This document shows positions 37,025 through 45,332 of a stretch of DNA of 64,000 nucleotides, in pieces. How positions within the stretch are numbered: the first letter of the stretch is position 1; the number at the start of each line of letters is the position of its first letter. The translations under genes and the position numbers were made by a program. Source of the stretch: Rhodoferax aquaticus (GTDB lineage Bacteria > Pseudomonadota > Gammaproteobacteria > Burkholderiales > Burkholderiaceae_C); NCBI RefSeq assembly GCF_006974105.1, contig NZ_CP036282.1, forward strand, positions 3,162,001 through 3,226,000, written 5' to 3'. The notes under the pieces are model-generated. The model had not been told where the DNA came from and did not search any database. It worked only from the letters and a program-made list of their open reading frames with translations.

Positions 37025-37645
37025 TTAGACCCCCGCCACATCAAGAACGATGGGCATGTATTCCATGGTCTTTTCGTTGCGCTTGTAAAAGCGCACGTAA
37101 GGCTTGGTGCTGGCGACCTGCATGCTGTCGGCAATGGCCTGCATGGCCAATGTCCACTTGTCGTCCACAATGTCCAGGCGGCGAAGGCTCAGTACCCGCC
37201 CTGTGTTGATCTTGCCTTCCTTGTCCGTCTGAAAAGCATGGTTCACCAAAACCTTGATGTTGTCGCTGGCGTCTTGCGCCCAGTGGTGTACACACGCATC
37301 AATCAAGGCCTTAGCGGCCATCAATTGCTCGCTAAAGGTAATCTTGTCTTGCATCTGACGCACTACCTTGTACTGGCCGTCAAAGCTCACCAAGGTAATG
37401 TTGCCCTTGTCGCCACCGGTCTTCACGCCGTACTGGTCTAGGCTCAAGGCGCAGAAGCTGCCCACCTCTGTCATGGCGTCGATCTTGAATTTGGCCAGCC
37501 CTTGGCTTTGCGCCTCCGCCATGCGGCACAAGTCGTAGACCACTTGGTTGCGAAGTTGATCAATGGGTTTCACCTTGGACTCAGGAATGAGGTGCCCACT
37601 GGCATCCATCCAGTAGCCTTTAGGAGGTGCGGTAGTTGTAGTCAT
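37025..37645 (-). CDS. DUF3164 protein (Mu early-region type)
   Basis: 206 residues, starting with the typical PPKGYWMDASGHLIPESKVK, then a helical segment and DKGNITLVSFDGQYKVVRQM. Common in the early operon of Mu-like phages between the transposition ATPase and GemA. Function unknown, possibly in DNA metabolism. Confidence 0.85.
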   Translation of the reverse strand: MTTTTAPPKGYWMDASGHLIPESKVKPIDQLRNQVVYDLCRMAEAQSQGLAKFKIDAMTEVGSFCALSLDQYGVKTGGDKGNITLVSFDGQYKVVRQMQDKITFSEQLMAAKALIDACVHHWAQDASDNIKVLVNHAFQTDKEGKINTGRVLSLRRLDIVDDKWTLAMQAIADSMQVASTKPYVRFYKRNEKTMEYMPIVLDVAGV

Positions 37646-37691
37646 AGCGTTCTTTGCAGTTGGTTAGAAGGTCGGTATCGGTTTGGGTGGG

Positions 37692-38111
37692 TCAGCAGCT
37701 AAAGCCACGGCTGCCATAGCGTTTGAAGTCCATGGCGCCAGTGCGTGCGGTGGCAGTCACCTCGGGCACGTACGGCGGGGCCCGCATCACGTTGTGCTGT
37801 GCTGGGGGCACGATGGCGAGCGCAGGCATGGAAGCAGGAACTTGCTTTTCAGCAGCTGCTGAACTGGGCTGCGGCATGCGCCAGCGTTTAGCCGCCGCAG
37901 AGCCTGTGGCCTCCAGCTGCTTGCTGTAAGTCAGGTGCCCTAAGCGGGCGCGAAAGCGCTCTGTGGCGTTCTTGTCCTCTTCGGTCTGACCAAACAGGGC
38001 GTACAGCTCCTGAAACCCACATGGCTGGTACTGCGCCACGTGTTTGACAATGTCCACGTTGAGCTGCACCTGTGAATGGTGGCGGCGGTTGTGCTTGTGG
38101 TCTGCATTCAT
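37692..38111 (-). CDS. Early phage protein, unknown
   Basis: 139 residues. Begins MNADHKHNRRHHSQVQLNVD, followed by a helical section FQELYALFGQTEEDKNATER and RLGHLTYSKQLEATG that looks like a small winged-helix regulator. The C-terminus is Pro/Ala-rich and probably disordered. It overlaps the upstream gene by 4 bp. Confidence 0.6.
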   Translation of the reverse strand: MNADHKHNRRHHSQVQLNVDIVKHVAQYQPCGFQELYALFGQTEEDKNATERFRARLGHLTYSKQLEATGSAAAKRWRMPQPSSAAAEKQVPASMPALAIVPPAQHNVMRAPPYVPEVTATARTGAMDFKRYGSRGFSC

Positions 38112-38326
38112 CGCGCAAACCCCAAAAGGTTGAAGTAGCCCGTCATAAAGCCAATGGCCACAGCCACGGCCACCACAACCACGATGACTATCGCGCCTAT
38201 CAGTGCAGCCTCAAATGCCCACCCGCTGGGCAAAGGGGGTTCGGGGGGGGCCTCAATCACACCAGGCGCAAATGGGTAGCGCGCCTGGCTGAGCGATTGC
38301 AGGTTTGTTGGATTACGATTCATCAT
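38108..38326 (-). CDS. Small single-span membrane protein
   Basis: 72 residues. A Pro-rich N-terminus is followed by one strong membrane helix (ALIGAIVIVVVVAVAVAIGF). It has an excellent ribosome-binding site (AGGAGG, 7 bp upstream) and its start overlaps the stop of the 48-residue gene before it. Function unknown. Confidence 0.6.
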   Translation of the reverse strand: MMNRNPTNLQSLSQARYPFAPGVIEAPPEPPLPSGWAFEAALIGAIVIVVVVAVAVAIGFMTGYFNLLGFAR

Positions 38327-38469
38327 GAAAGCCTCCTTGCAGAAATGCGTTGTGCGTCAGGAAAATGTTCTAGGGCAAAGACCACAGCTTGAAAGCCGTC
38401 TTCATACAGGCCGTGGTGCTGCCCTTGGGAGCCATCGGCCATGGTGATCTGGACCAAGTAGCTGCGCAT
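38323..38469 (-). CDS. Small 48-residue early phage protein
   Basis: Read by hand: MRSYLVQITMADGSQGQHHG, then LYEDGFQAVVFALEHFPDAQ, ending RRLS. It starts 3 bp after the stop of the AAA ATPase gene and its stop overlaps the next start (ATGA), so it sits in a gap that would otherwise be the only break in this coupled run. The composition looks protein-like: a beta strand, then an amphipathic helix. Function unknown. Confidence 0.6.
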   Translation of the reverse strand: MRSYLVQITMADGSQGQHHGLYEDGFQAVVFALEHFPDAQRISARRLS

Positions 38470-38472
38470 GGC

Positions 38473-39678
38473 TTAGCAACCGGTGATGACCTGGGCGTCA
38501 ACCTGTGGCCAACCCGCTTTGGCGGCTGCATTCATGGCACGGCACACCAGGTTGTTGACCACCAGCGGAAAGCACATGCTGCGCGCGTCAGCGGTCTTGC
38601 CACCACGCGGGATATGGATCAGACGGCCACGAATGGCATCGGCGGCATCTGGGGTTAGCACTTCCTCGTACTTCAAGTCAAAGCGGGCGAACTTGTGTTT
38701 CAGGTAAGCCTCCAGCTCACTATCCAAAGGCTCCAACTCCACCAGCTCACAGCGCTGCATCACCTCGCGCACTTCGGTGTTTTGGCTGCCCAAGCGGTCC
38801 TTCAGCTCGGGTTGGCCGATCAGGGCCACACCAATCAGGCGCTGCATTCCGTCCTTGAGCTCAAGAAAGCGCTTTAGGTGTTTGAGCGTGGCAAGGGGCA
38901 GGCAGTGCGCCTCTTCAATGACCAACAAATGGCGGCGTCCGGCTTTGCGACTGGCTTTGAGTAGGTCGTGAACCTGCTGAAACCGTGCCTGTGGGCTGCT
39001 CTTGACCTTGAGCTGCGGGTCCAATGCGTAGGCAATGGCCTCGGCTATGTGGCTGCTTTTGAGCGTTTTGCCTTTCGCGTCATCACGCTCCATGGCCAGC
39101 ACGTAGGGCCGGATGACCAGCACGTCGCGCTTGTCACTTTTGATGCGCTCTTCCAAATCTTCCGCCAGCGTGGTTTTGCCTGCGCCGCTTTCGCCCACCA
39201 CCGCCAGAAAGCCATGGTTATTGGCGCAATCGACCAGGGCTGCACGCACATAGCGCACGCTGGGCGTCTGAAATACATCGTCTTGGCTTTGCACGTCATC
39301 CACAAACGGGTTGCGTGGGAGCCCGAAGTGCTTGCGGGCCTCTAGGGTCAAAGCTTGGTTTTGCAGTAGCATTGGTTCGTCCTTGGGTTCAGTTTCATTG
39401 GTTGAGGGTGGATTCACGGGATAGGCCTTGGCACGGTGCGAACGTGCCTTGGCCGCCTTTTCTTGCAGCGCAGTCAGCAGCTCTTGCAGCTGCTCTTGCG
39501 TCAAACCTTTGGATTGCAAGTAGGTTTGAATTTTTTGCAGCGCTTGCTCAGCACCAAATGCAGGCCACTCGCCATGCGCACAAATGCGGCTCACAGCAGA
39601 GGTCCTTAGCCCTGTTGCGCGGCAAAGCTCGCTCTGAGGAATACCCAGCGCTTTGAGTAGAGGTGCTGCCCGGCTCAT
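38473..39678 (-). CDS. AAA ATPase transposition protein (MuB/TniB-like)
   Basis: 401 residues. An N-terminal HTH (about 10-40: LGIPQSELCRATGLRTSAVS) is joined to an AAA module with Walker A GESGAGKT (162-169), Walker B LLVIEEAH (251-258) and a sensor-like GQPELKDRLG. Such proteins load the transposase on target DNA and control target choice. The start overlaps the transposase stop (ATGA), typical of A-B pairs. Confidence 0.88.
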   Translation of the reverse strand: MSRAAPLLKALGIPQSELCRATGLRTSAVSRICAHGEWPAFGAEQALQKIQTYLQSKGLTQEQLQELLTALQEKAAKARSHRAKAYPVNPPSTNETEPKDEPMLLQNQALTLEARKHFGLPRNPFVDDVQSQDDVFQTPSVRYVRAALVDCANNHGFLAVVGESGAGKTTLAEDLEERIKSDKRDVLVIRPYVLAMERDDAKGKTLKSSHIAEAIAYALDPQLKVKSSPQARFQQVHDLLKASRKAGRRHLLVIEEAHCLPLATLKHLKRFLELKDGMQRLIGVALIGQPELKDRLGSQNTEVREVMQRCELVELEPLDSELEAYLKHKFARFDLKYEEVLTPDAADAIRGRLIHIPRGGKTADARSMCFPLVVNNLVCRAMNAAAKAGWPQVDAQVITGC

Positions 39679-41450
39679 AGGGCACCCCCAGCCACCATGC
39701 GAAGGCCACCGCGCACAGCTAAGCGAGCCTGCAGCGCCTCCAGTTGGTCTTCTGGCACACCGTCAGGATGCAGGCTGCGCAAGGTTGCAATCAGCTCAGG
39801 GCTCATCGCCACGCCCCGCACAACTAAGGCTTGGGCTGCTTCAAACTGGCTAAGCACGCGGGCCACCACCATAGAACTGGTGCTTGTCGTGCTGACCAAG
39901 TCGGTACCTTTGCGCGGCATAAATGTGCGCTCTGGTGCTTGCTCTATGACCTTGAACGGGTCAATGCGCCCACCAAAAGGCGTGGCATTGGCGCGCCGCT
40001 TGGTGTCTACCTCGTCTTGGGTCAGGGCGTCGTAGGCAAAGCGGTCTACTTCTTTGCGGTTGCTGTCAGCACGGGTGTCTGCATGGCGGCGGTAGTCTTC
40101 TCCAATCACGTTGGCTGTCTCGCTGAAGCCAGCGTCGTCGCGCCGTACCAATGGGACGCTGTAGAGAACTTCCAACCCGTTGACGTCGGTGTCCAACACC
40201 ATGGCTGCGTCTAGCACGTAGGGGTTGTGTGTGACTTGCAGCTTTTCACCAACCATCACGTTGGGGACGCCTGAGACATCAAAGTCACGCCCCTTGAATG
40301 GCACGGTCAAGAAGTCCGTGACCTTGCGCGACTCGGGCGTGTGCGTCAGCAATTCAAAGCACAGCTCTGGGGGCGGCGCTATGCGCAGCTGCTCTTGGCT
40401 AATGGTCAGCCACTGGTCATACCGGGTCTTGCCGTGGCGGCTGTGAATTTTTGTGCTGTTGTACCAACGTGCCCAACGCTGAGCCTGCGCATTGAGCTGG
40501 GCCAAGTCTTGTACCGGGCTAAATCGTAGCCCTGATTCAAAGCTGCGCTCAATGATGTTCCGGGCGTTTTCTACTTGGCCTGTGGCTCGTGCATTGCCAG
40601 CTGCATGGGCAATAGGCTTGACCTGCAAGCGGCGTAGCAAGTTAGAAAACAGCCCCCCGGTATTAGCACTACCCATATCCATCATCAGGATGAAGGGCAC
40701 ACCATGCAGTGGATCGCCTTCGCGCTTTTGAATGGCGGCGATAAAGCTTTCTGCCAAATTGGTGCCACTTTCAGCACCCATCACGTAGTTCACAAAAATG
40801 GCACCGCTGTAGTGTTCGGTGTATTCGTACGACCACACGCGGTCTGCCTCAATGCGTTTGAGGTTGGCAGGCTTGTTTTTGTAGAACTTGGTGTGCTCCA
40901 TAACCTGCAAGCCAGACTCACGCTCAGTGCGCGCGTTCAGGTAGTACAGCACGCACATGGACGCGTCTATAGAGCCCACATGGTTAGGGTGCAGGCTCTT
41001 GAGCTCCACAGCTGGTGCGGGGCAGTTCAACTGGTCTGGGTGCAGGCCATAGCTGCGCAGGGCGCGAGATATGGCGCTGTCAGACAGTGGGCTCACCTCA
41101 CCGGTCTCTGGGTCGGTGCGATCTGCCTTGACTTCGCCATTGGCGCGCATCAGCTCCACTGCCTGGCCGATAGACATCAAGCGCTTGCCAGACTTACGGT
41201 GGCTCACCATCAGAGCGGCACTGATAGCCACGGCGTCTTCGCGGCTGAGTAACACGTCGCCCGCATCGCTGCGTCTTTTGCGTTCAGGTTTCACTTTGAC
41301 TGCTCCAAGGTGTCGGTATAAGGTGGGCGCACTCATGCCCAGTTCGCTGCAAGCGGCGTCGTACAGCGCCTGCTTGCTGCCATGCGGCGCATTGGCCACT
41401 GCCTGCGCCAGCTGCACCAGGCGTTGAACAATTGCGGGATTGAGTGCCAT
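39675..41450 (-). CDS. DDE transposase (Mu A functional analogue, BcepMu-type)
   Basis: 591 residues from the ATG at 41450; an in-frame GTG at 41486 is the alternative. Helical DNA-binding N-terminus, RNase-H-like catalytic core with D162 (GSIDASMC), D258 (ILMMDMGSAN) and E294 (TGQVENARN), giving an exact D-35-E spacing, then a beta-barrel Mu-transposase C-terminal-like part (GRDFDVSGVPNVMVG). The look is closer to the Tn552/IS481-like transposase of BcepMu than to Mu A itself. It carries out integration and replicative transposition. Confidence 0.92.
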   Translation of the reverse strand: MALNPAIVQRLVQLAQAVANAPHGSKQALYDAACSELGMSAPTLYRHLGAVKVKPERKRRSDAGDVLLSREDAVAISAALMVSHRKSGKRLMSIGQAVELMRANGEVKADRTDPETGEVSPLSDSAISRALRSYGLHPDQLNCPAPAVELKSLHPNHVGSIDASMCVLYYLNARTERESGLQVMEHTKFYKNKPANLKRIEADRVWSYEYTEHYSGAIFVNYVMGAESGTNLAESFIAAIQKREGDPLHGVPFILMMDMGSANTGGLFSNLLRRLQVKPIAHAAGNARATGQVENARNIIERSFESGLRFSPVQDLAQLNAQAQRWARWYNSTKIHSRHGKTRYDQWLTISQEQLRIAPPPELCFELLTHTPESRKVTDFLTVPFKGRDFDVSGVPNVMVGEKLQVTHNPYVLDAAMVLDTDVNGLEVLYSVPLVRRDDAGFSETANVIGEDYRRHADTRADSNRKEVDRFAYDALTQDEVDTKRRANATPFGGRIDPFKVIEQAPERTFMPRKGTDLVSTTSTSSMVVARVLSQFEAAQALVVRGVAMSPELIATLRSLHPDGVPEDQLEALQARLAVRGGLRMVAGGAL

Positions 41451-41470
41451 GGGTTCAGTACCTGGTGCGC

Positions 41471-42358
41471 TTAGCGTCCGGCCCACTCAGACACTTCACC
41501 TGCCAAGGCTTGGTCTGCCGCTGTGCTGACATCGGGCAGGTTGAACTCTTCGCGCAGGGCTGTGAGGTCAGCCTGCAACTGCCCCACCAGACCCGCCATG
41601 AAAACGTTTTGCTCAGCACCTTTGTGGTTTTGCAGGGCAATGAGTGCCTGGCGAAGCTCCCCCGCTACGGCCCCCTGGGCGTTGCGCAGCAGGGCTGCTG
41701 CTTCCTGGTGCAGCTCTGCCAGCACGTCATCTGGCGTCGCCTTGGCAATATGGCGGGTGAGCTTGTTGATCTTTGCGTCTTTGGCTGCCAGCAACTTGTC
41801 AGTGGCATCCTTTTCTGCCATGTGTTCGCGCAAACTGGCACGCAACTCGCGCACCCCCATGCTGGCGACAGCATCTGCACTCATACCCCGCACGGTGCCG
41901 CCTTCCGCTAGTTCTGCCATTTCTTCATCGTCCAGGACTAGCAACTCCAGCAACTTACTTTGGCTTTGGGCAATTTTCAAAACGGGTGACGTAACCCGTT
42001 TTGAAAAACGTGTTGCCGCAGCCATAAACCGGCGCGCAGCTCTGTCATCAATCCCTAACAGCTCTAATCGATTTTGAAACTCACCATACAAGCTAGCCTC
42101 TTTCAACAGGACCAAGCGCTTTCCGAGTTCCAGGCAAGCCTCTGCTGTCCGCTGTTGATAAAAACGGATGCCATCCTCTAGTGCCCCAACGGTCAACGCA
42201 CCGTCATAGCCAAGCTGGGTGGCGAGCACCATCACGTTTTCTGAGGTGGAACGCTCTAGGGCGGCCAGTGAGTTCGCGGCTTGCATGTCAGTAGTCACCA
42301 GTGCCAAGTCAACCGGGGTTTCCTTGGAGGCGGGTGCTGGAGTAGGTTGTTTAGCCAT
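41471..42358 (-). CDS. Early phage protein, DUF3102-like
   Basis: 295 residues. The middle (ACLELGKRLVLLKEASLYGE-FQNRLELLGIDDRAARRFM) matches the DUF3102 pattern of phage and plasmid proteins with a ParB/KorB-like helical fold. The C-terminal half is a long coiled coil (REHMAEKDATDKLLAAKDAK). It lies 20 bp upstream of the transposase, suggesting a helper role in transposition or replication. Confidence 0.65.
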   Translation of the reverse strand: MAKQPTPAPASKETPVDLALVTTDMQAANSLAALERSTSENVMVLATQLGYDGALTVGALEDGIRFYQQRTAEACLELGKRLVLLKEASLYGEFQNRLELLGIDDRAARRFMAAATRFSKRVTSPVLKIAQSQSKLLELLVLDDEEMAELAEGGTVRGMSADAVASMGVRELRASLREHMAEKDATDKLLAAKDAKINKLTRHIAKATPDDVLAELHQEAAALLRNAQGAVAGELRQALIALQNHKGAEQNVFMAGLVGQLQADLTALREEFNLPDVSTAADQALAGEVSEWAGR

Positions 42359-42383
42359 ATGGTTTTGTGTGGGTTTGAAAAAG

Positions 42384-42701
42384 TTAGAGGGGTACGCTGT
42401 AGCGTTGGCTGACTTCGTCTAGGCGACGCTTTGCTTGGCCTAGGTTGGCGGCTACCGTGACGCTGATGCGCACGAACGGGACACCGAGACGCCAGCGGTT
42501 GGTGCCTTCCACGCGTTCAACGAAGCCGGTAACGGCAGCAAGGGCGGGCAAATTCACACTGACCCAACTGGGTGCTACGTCGAGCCCCTTGGCAATTTCT
42601 GTCGGGGCCAAGCCGAGCAGCTCGTGCCCTGCTAACAGCCGAAACAGGTCGCAGGTCTTGCGAATGGGCTCAGCCAGCTTGTAAGTGGTTTCTGTGTGCA
42701 T
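42384..42701 (-). CDS. IclR-type winged-helix regulator
   Basis: 105 residues: RKTCDLFRLLAGHELLGLAP, then TEIAKGLDVAPSWVSVNLPA and GFVERVEGTNRWRLG, a clear winged helix of the IclR/MarR kind without an effector domain. A DNA-binding regulator of the early operon. Confidence 0.75.
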   Translation of the reverse strand: MHTETTYKLAEPIRKTCDLFRLLAGHELLGLAPTEIAKGLDVAPSWVSVNLPALAAVTGFVERVEGTNRWRLGVPFVRISVTVAANLGQAKRRLDEVSQRYSVPL

Positions 42702-42703
42702 GC

Positions 42704-42898
42704 TTAGCCCACCTGTTGTGTTTGACGAAGGGTTGCCAGCTCAAGCGCCAACACCAGGCGCACGGTGTAGGCCAGCTGCTCGGCCAGCGGGCCGGGCGGC
42801 ACGCTGAGGTCGCCATAAGAGGTGCCGATGACGAAACCGCGCCCGCGCATGTCAGGCACCTGCTTGGCCAGCGCGTACCGGATGTCATCGGGGGTCAC
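42704..42898 (-). CDS. Small early phage protein
   Basis: 64 residues: MTPDDIRYALAKQVPDMRGR, GFVIGTSYGDLSVPPGPLAE, ending in a helix. It overlaps the HTH gene upstream by 4 bp and precedes the IclR-type gene by 2 bp. Function unknown. Confidence 0.65.
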   Translation of the reverse strand: MTPDDIRYALAKQVPDMRGRGFVIGTSYGDLSVPPGPLAEQLAYTVRLVLALELATLRQTQQVG

Positions 42899-43167
42899 GC
42901 TGCCGCCCCTCTTTGGCTAGCCTTGGTGCGGCGTGCTGGGGCGGGTTTGAATGTGGCCACGTCCACCACCACGCCGTGCTTCATGCCCAAGGCCACAGCG
43001 CAGCGGTGGGTTTCGCCGCGCAAGCCTTGGCGGGCACCGCGCAGCAAGTCCACCACCGTCATGCGGTGAAAGCCATTGGCCCGCGCCCACTCAGACAGGG
43101 TGATTCCAGCGGCCTTGAAGTCCGCCTGCACCTGCTCTCTGGTTTTCAAATTAGTGGTTTTATTCAT
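42895..43167 (-). CDS. HTH DNA-binding protein (BcepMu-type early regulator)
   Basis: 90 residues: TREQVQADFKAAGITLSEWA, RANGFHRMTVVDLLRGARQG, LRGETHRCAVALGMKHG. This HTH type is common at the head of early operons of betaproteobacterial transposable phages, in the place Ner has in Mu. Probable first or second gene of the leftward early operon. Confidence 0.75.
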   Translation of the reverse strand: MNKTTNLKTREQVQADFKAAGITLSEWARANGFHRMTVVDLLRGARQGLRGETHRCAVALGMKHGVVVDVATFKPAPARRTKASQRGAAA

Positions 43168-43208
43168 GTCAAAATGTGTGAAAAGAAGTTAAACAACAAG
43201 GCAAAGCA

Positions 43209-43322
43209 ATGACTGAAGACCAAGCAAATGAGATTGCTACGCGGCTGACGGTTGCGTTGATTGAGAAGTTGGAGCGACCCTTTGGGCTTCAATCCAAGAC
43301 GAAGCCGAATGAAACTGCGTAA
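43209..43322 (+). CDS. Possible 37-residue protein
   Basis: Reads MTEDQANEIATRLTVALIEK, LERPFGLQSKTKPNETA. The sequence looks like a real short amphipathic protein, but it overlaps the 3' end of the minus-strand gene by 86 bp, and the ribosome-binding site is weak. Confidence 0.35.
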   Translation: MTEDQANEIATRLTVALIEKLERPFGLQSKTKPNETA

Positions 43323-43683
43323 AGCATCGTTCCGCATCTGCTAGCAATTCGAGATGCGCTTCTTGAGAGTTCGCCTCCAGTGCCCAAGCCATGAGTTGCA
43401 GCATCTGCGCACGAAAGGCCTGCTGGAGCACCTCTATGGCTTGATCTGCAGGGGTGAAGTGAGCGACTGGGCTAACCCCAGCAATCAATTGGGCCGGTGT
43501 TTCAGCCCCGGTAGGCCGGAAGCAATGTGTTCGGCATAGGTGGTAGGCAAAGTCGTTGACCTGACGAGAGGCATCGTCAAGAACATCCTGCGCATGTTCA
43601 ACGGTAAGTCCGCTGAGCAATGCCACGAGCTGCGGCAGCACAGTGGCTTTGGTGGTAGCTGAGGGCAGTTTTAGCGTTGTCAT
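43237..43683 (-). CDS. Early phage protein, unknown
   Basis: 148 residues, helical (VLPQLVALLSGLTVEHAQDV, AFRAQMLQLMAWALEANSQE), no recognised family. It lies immediately left of the divergent regulatory interval carrying the GATTTATGAA repeats and may be the first gene of the leftward early operon. Confidence 0.55.
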   Translation of the reverse strand: MTTLKLPSATTKATVLPQLVALLSGLTVEHAQDVLDDASRQVNDFAYHLCRTHCFRPTGAETPAQLIAGVSPVAHFTPADQAIEVLQQAFRAQMLQLMAWALEANSQEAHLELLADAERCFTQFHSASSWIEAQRVAPTSQSTQPSAA

Positions 43684-43704
43684 TTCTTTAGTTTGGGTTG
43701 TTGT

Positions 43705-43743
43705 GATTTATGAAAATTTCAAATTTGGAACGCGATTTATGAA
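43705..43743. promoter_or_regulatory. Operator-like direct repeats GATTTATGAA
   Basis: Two exact copies (43705-43714 and 43734-43743, 29 bp apart) in the interval between the leftward gene ending its 5' side at 43683 and the rightward gene at 43783. A 9/10 copy (GATGTATGAA) lies at 44796-44805, just upstream of the XRE repressor gene. Probable repressor or early-promoter operators. Confidence 0.45.
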
Positions 43744-43782
43744 CGAAGACGGCGGCATACCTCGTTTGCTTGGTAGACCAAG

Positions 43783-44166
43783 ATGACCGAAGAAATAGCA
43801 AGACAACTGCCACTGATAAGCGTGGCCATTGCAGTGTTGATGGTCATAAGCCAGTTGCTCGACATCAAAGCAAAGCTGGCAAAGGAGACGGCGATGCTTG
43901 CAAAGTTAAGAACAGCTTTGTTTGTCAGGCACTGGCGGATGACGCTGGCAATGGCTCTGGGCTTGGCCGCCATGCTGTCGATAGCGTGGGTGCCGGTGAC
44001 ACAGTCATCCGTACTAACTTGCGTGCTGGGTGGGGTGCTAACCGCTGTCGCTATGGCGGGTATCTTGGTGTTTGAAATATCGCTACTGGCGGCAGACAAG
44101 ATTTCAGCGCTGTTGTTGCAGGCACAAGCTACTAGTGGCGCGTTGGGCAAAGACGCAGGCAGATGA
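43783..44166 (+). CDS. Small membrane protein of the regulatory region
   Basis: 127 residues with three predicted membrane helices (LISVAIAVLMVISQLLDI, MTLAMALGLAAMLSIAWV, LTCVLGGVLTAVAMAGILVF). The opposite strand is also open but gives a less natural protein. Function unknown; the position beside the immunity genes could suggest superinfection exclusion, which is only a guess. Confidence 0.55.
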   Translation: MTEEIARQLPLISVAIAVLMVISQLLDIKAKLAKETAMLAKLRTALFVRHWRMTLAMALGLAAMLSIAWVPVTQSSVLTCVLGGVLTAVAMAGILVFEISLLAADKISALLLQAQATSGALGKDAGR

Positions 44167-44197
44167 CGTAGGAGTTGCTTGGATTGAGCGCGCATCA

Positions 44198-44225
44198 TTT
44201 TTTTGCCTTTAGGTGTTGTGGTTTG
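44198..44225. repeat. 28-bp direct repeat, copy 1
   Basis: Identical to 44752-44779. It begins with seven T and ends GTGGTTTG; the flanking GCGCAT is also shared. This copy spans the start region of the gene at 44213. Confidence 0.75.
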
Positions 44226-44746
44226 AAAAAATTAGGAGCAAGGCGTTGGACCTAGGGCTTATCAGCGGTGCGGTGTCCGCAATTGGGGCAGCCATACAAA
44301 TCGGCAATGGGGCTGTTGCATTGCGAGACGGTGCGATGCTTTGCATCGAGGTCGGCAAAATGAATGACCAACTCTTGAAGGCGCAGCAAAGCCTCTTGGC
44401 GCACAACACCGCCTTGCTGGAGTTGCAGCAAATACATTTCGAGACCCGCGACAAGTTGCGAGTAGCGACAGAACAGCTGTCGGACAAAGGTCGTTACATC
44501 CTTTTCCAAACCGGTGTGGGCCACTTCGCTTATCGGGTACAGCTGACCCCACCGGTGGGCGGAGGTGACCAGCCAGTCCCGGCGCAGCCCCTTCACTACG
44601 TCTGTCAGGAGTGTTTCGATCGCGGGGCGAAGGTCGTCATGCGGTTTGAAGACTCCGACCAAACTCCCGCTTTGATCTGTCCGGCTTGCAAGGGCTGGGT
44701 TCTCGCTGACCTTGTGGTCCAGGAGATTCGCAGCCATGGAAGTTAA
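44213..44746 (+). CDS. Phage protein with C-terminal zinc ribbon
   Basis: 177 residues from a GTG inside the direct repeat, with no good ribosome-binding site; Met49 would be a later choice. The N-terminal part is hydrophobic then helical (LKAQQSLLAHNTALLELQQI). The C-terminus has two Cys pairs, YVCQECFDRG and LICPACKGW, forming a probable zinc ribbon. Proteins with this ribbon occur in phages and bacteria without known function. The opposite strand is open as well but less convincing. Confidence 0.6.
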   Translation: MLWFEKIRSKALDLGLISGAVSAIGAAIQIGNGAVALRDGAMLCIEVGKMNDQLLKAQQSLLAHNTALLELQQIHFETRDKLRVATEQLSDKGRYILFQTGVGHFAYRVQLTPPVGGGDQPVPAQPLHYVCQECFDRGAKVVMRFEDSDQTPALICPACKGWVLADLVVQEIRSHGS

Positions 44747-44751
44747 GCGCA

Positions 44752-44779
44752 TTTTTTTGCCTTTAGGTGTTGTGGTTTG
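44752..44779. repeat. 28-bp direct repeat, copy 2
   Basis: Exact copy of 44198-44225, located between the zinc-ribbon gene and the repressor gene. It duplicates the leader and first codons (V-L-W-F) of the gene at 44213 without a gene following in that frame. Confidence 0.75.
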
Positions 44780-44841
44780 TTTGGATTTGTCGTTTGATGT
44801 ATGAATTATGCTGAACAAATTAGTGATTTACAAGATATTTA

Positions 44842-45306
44842 ATGGCTGAGCACGAAATATTTTTTGACGTAGGGCAGCGCATAGCTGCCTTGCGAGGAAA
44901 GCTGACACAAGCTGGTTTTGCACAGCGTGTAGGTGCGAGCCGGAGTTCCGTTGAAGGATGGGAGGCCGGAAAACGCCTTCCTGACGGTTCATCATTGCTG
45001 CGCATGCACGAAGCCTTTGGTGCAGATATCACGTACCTGCTCACTGGTAAAACAGGCGGTGCCGCCCCACGCCTTCGCCCGGATCAGGAAGAGTTGCTAG
45101 CCAATTACGACAAGGCGAACAGCGACGGCCGTGAACGCATCCGCCAAATCAGTGCTACAGCAGCCAATGCGCCTAAGCGCTCGGCAAAACCTGCACCTCA
45201 AACCAGTACTTTGATAGAAGGCGAAGCCAATGAAATTGCCTCCAACCATCATCACGTCAAAGTAAAAGGCAGCAACAACAAAGTGATGACTATGTCCAGG
45301 AAGTAA
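44842..45306 (+). CDS. XRE-family phage repressor
   Basis: 154 residues. The HTH (about 8-62) reads VGQRIAALRGKLTQAGFAQR-VGASRSSVEGWEAGKRLP. The C-terminal half is short and lacks the Ser/Lys of LexA-type self-cleaving repressors, so induction by RecA-driven cleavage is not indicated. The tail HHHVKVKGSNNKVMTMSRK contains a GxNNxV motif also found in the next protein. Likely immunity repressor (c-like). Confidence 0.8.
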   Translation: MAEHEIFFDVGQRIAALRGKLTQAGFAQRVGASRSSVEGWEAGKRLPDGSSLLRMHEAFGADITYLLTGKTGGAAPRLRPDQEELLANYDKANSDGRERIRQISATAANAPKRSAKPAPQTSTLIEGEANEIASNHHHVKVKGSNNKVMTMSRK

Positions 45307-45332
45307 ACCAACCAAAGAAAGGGAGTTAGGGA

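Noticed and set aside
43737..44198. 153-codon minus-strand frame
   Set aside because: The plus-strand frame gives well-formed membrane helices with a natural N-terminus; this one reads as the Ser/Ala-rich complement.
44252..44818. 188-codon minus-strand frame
   Set aside because: Competes with the plus-strand zinc-ribbon protein, whose two CxxC pairs are more convincing. It also runs through the direct repeat before the repressor. Not fully excluded.
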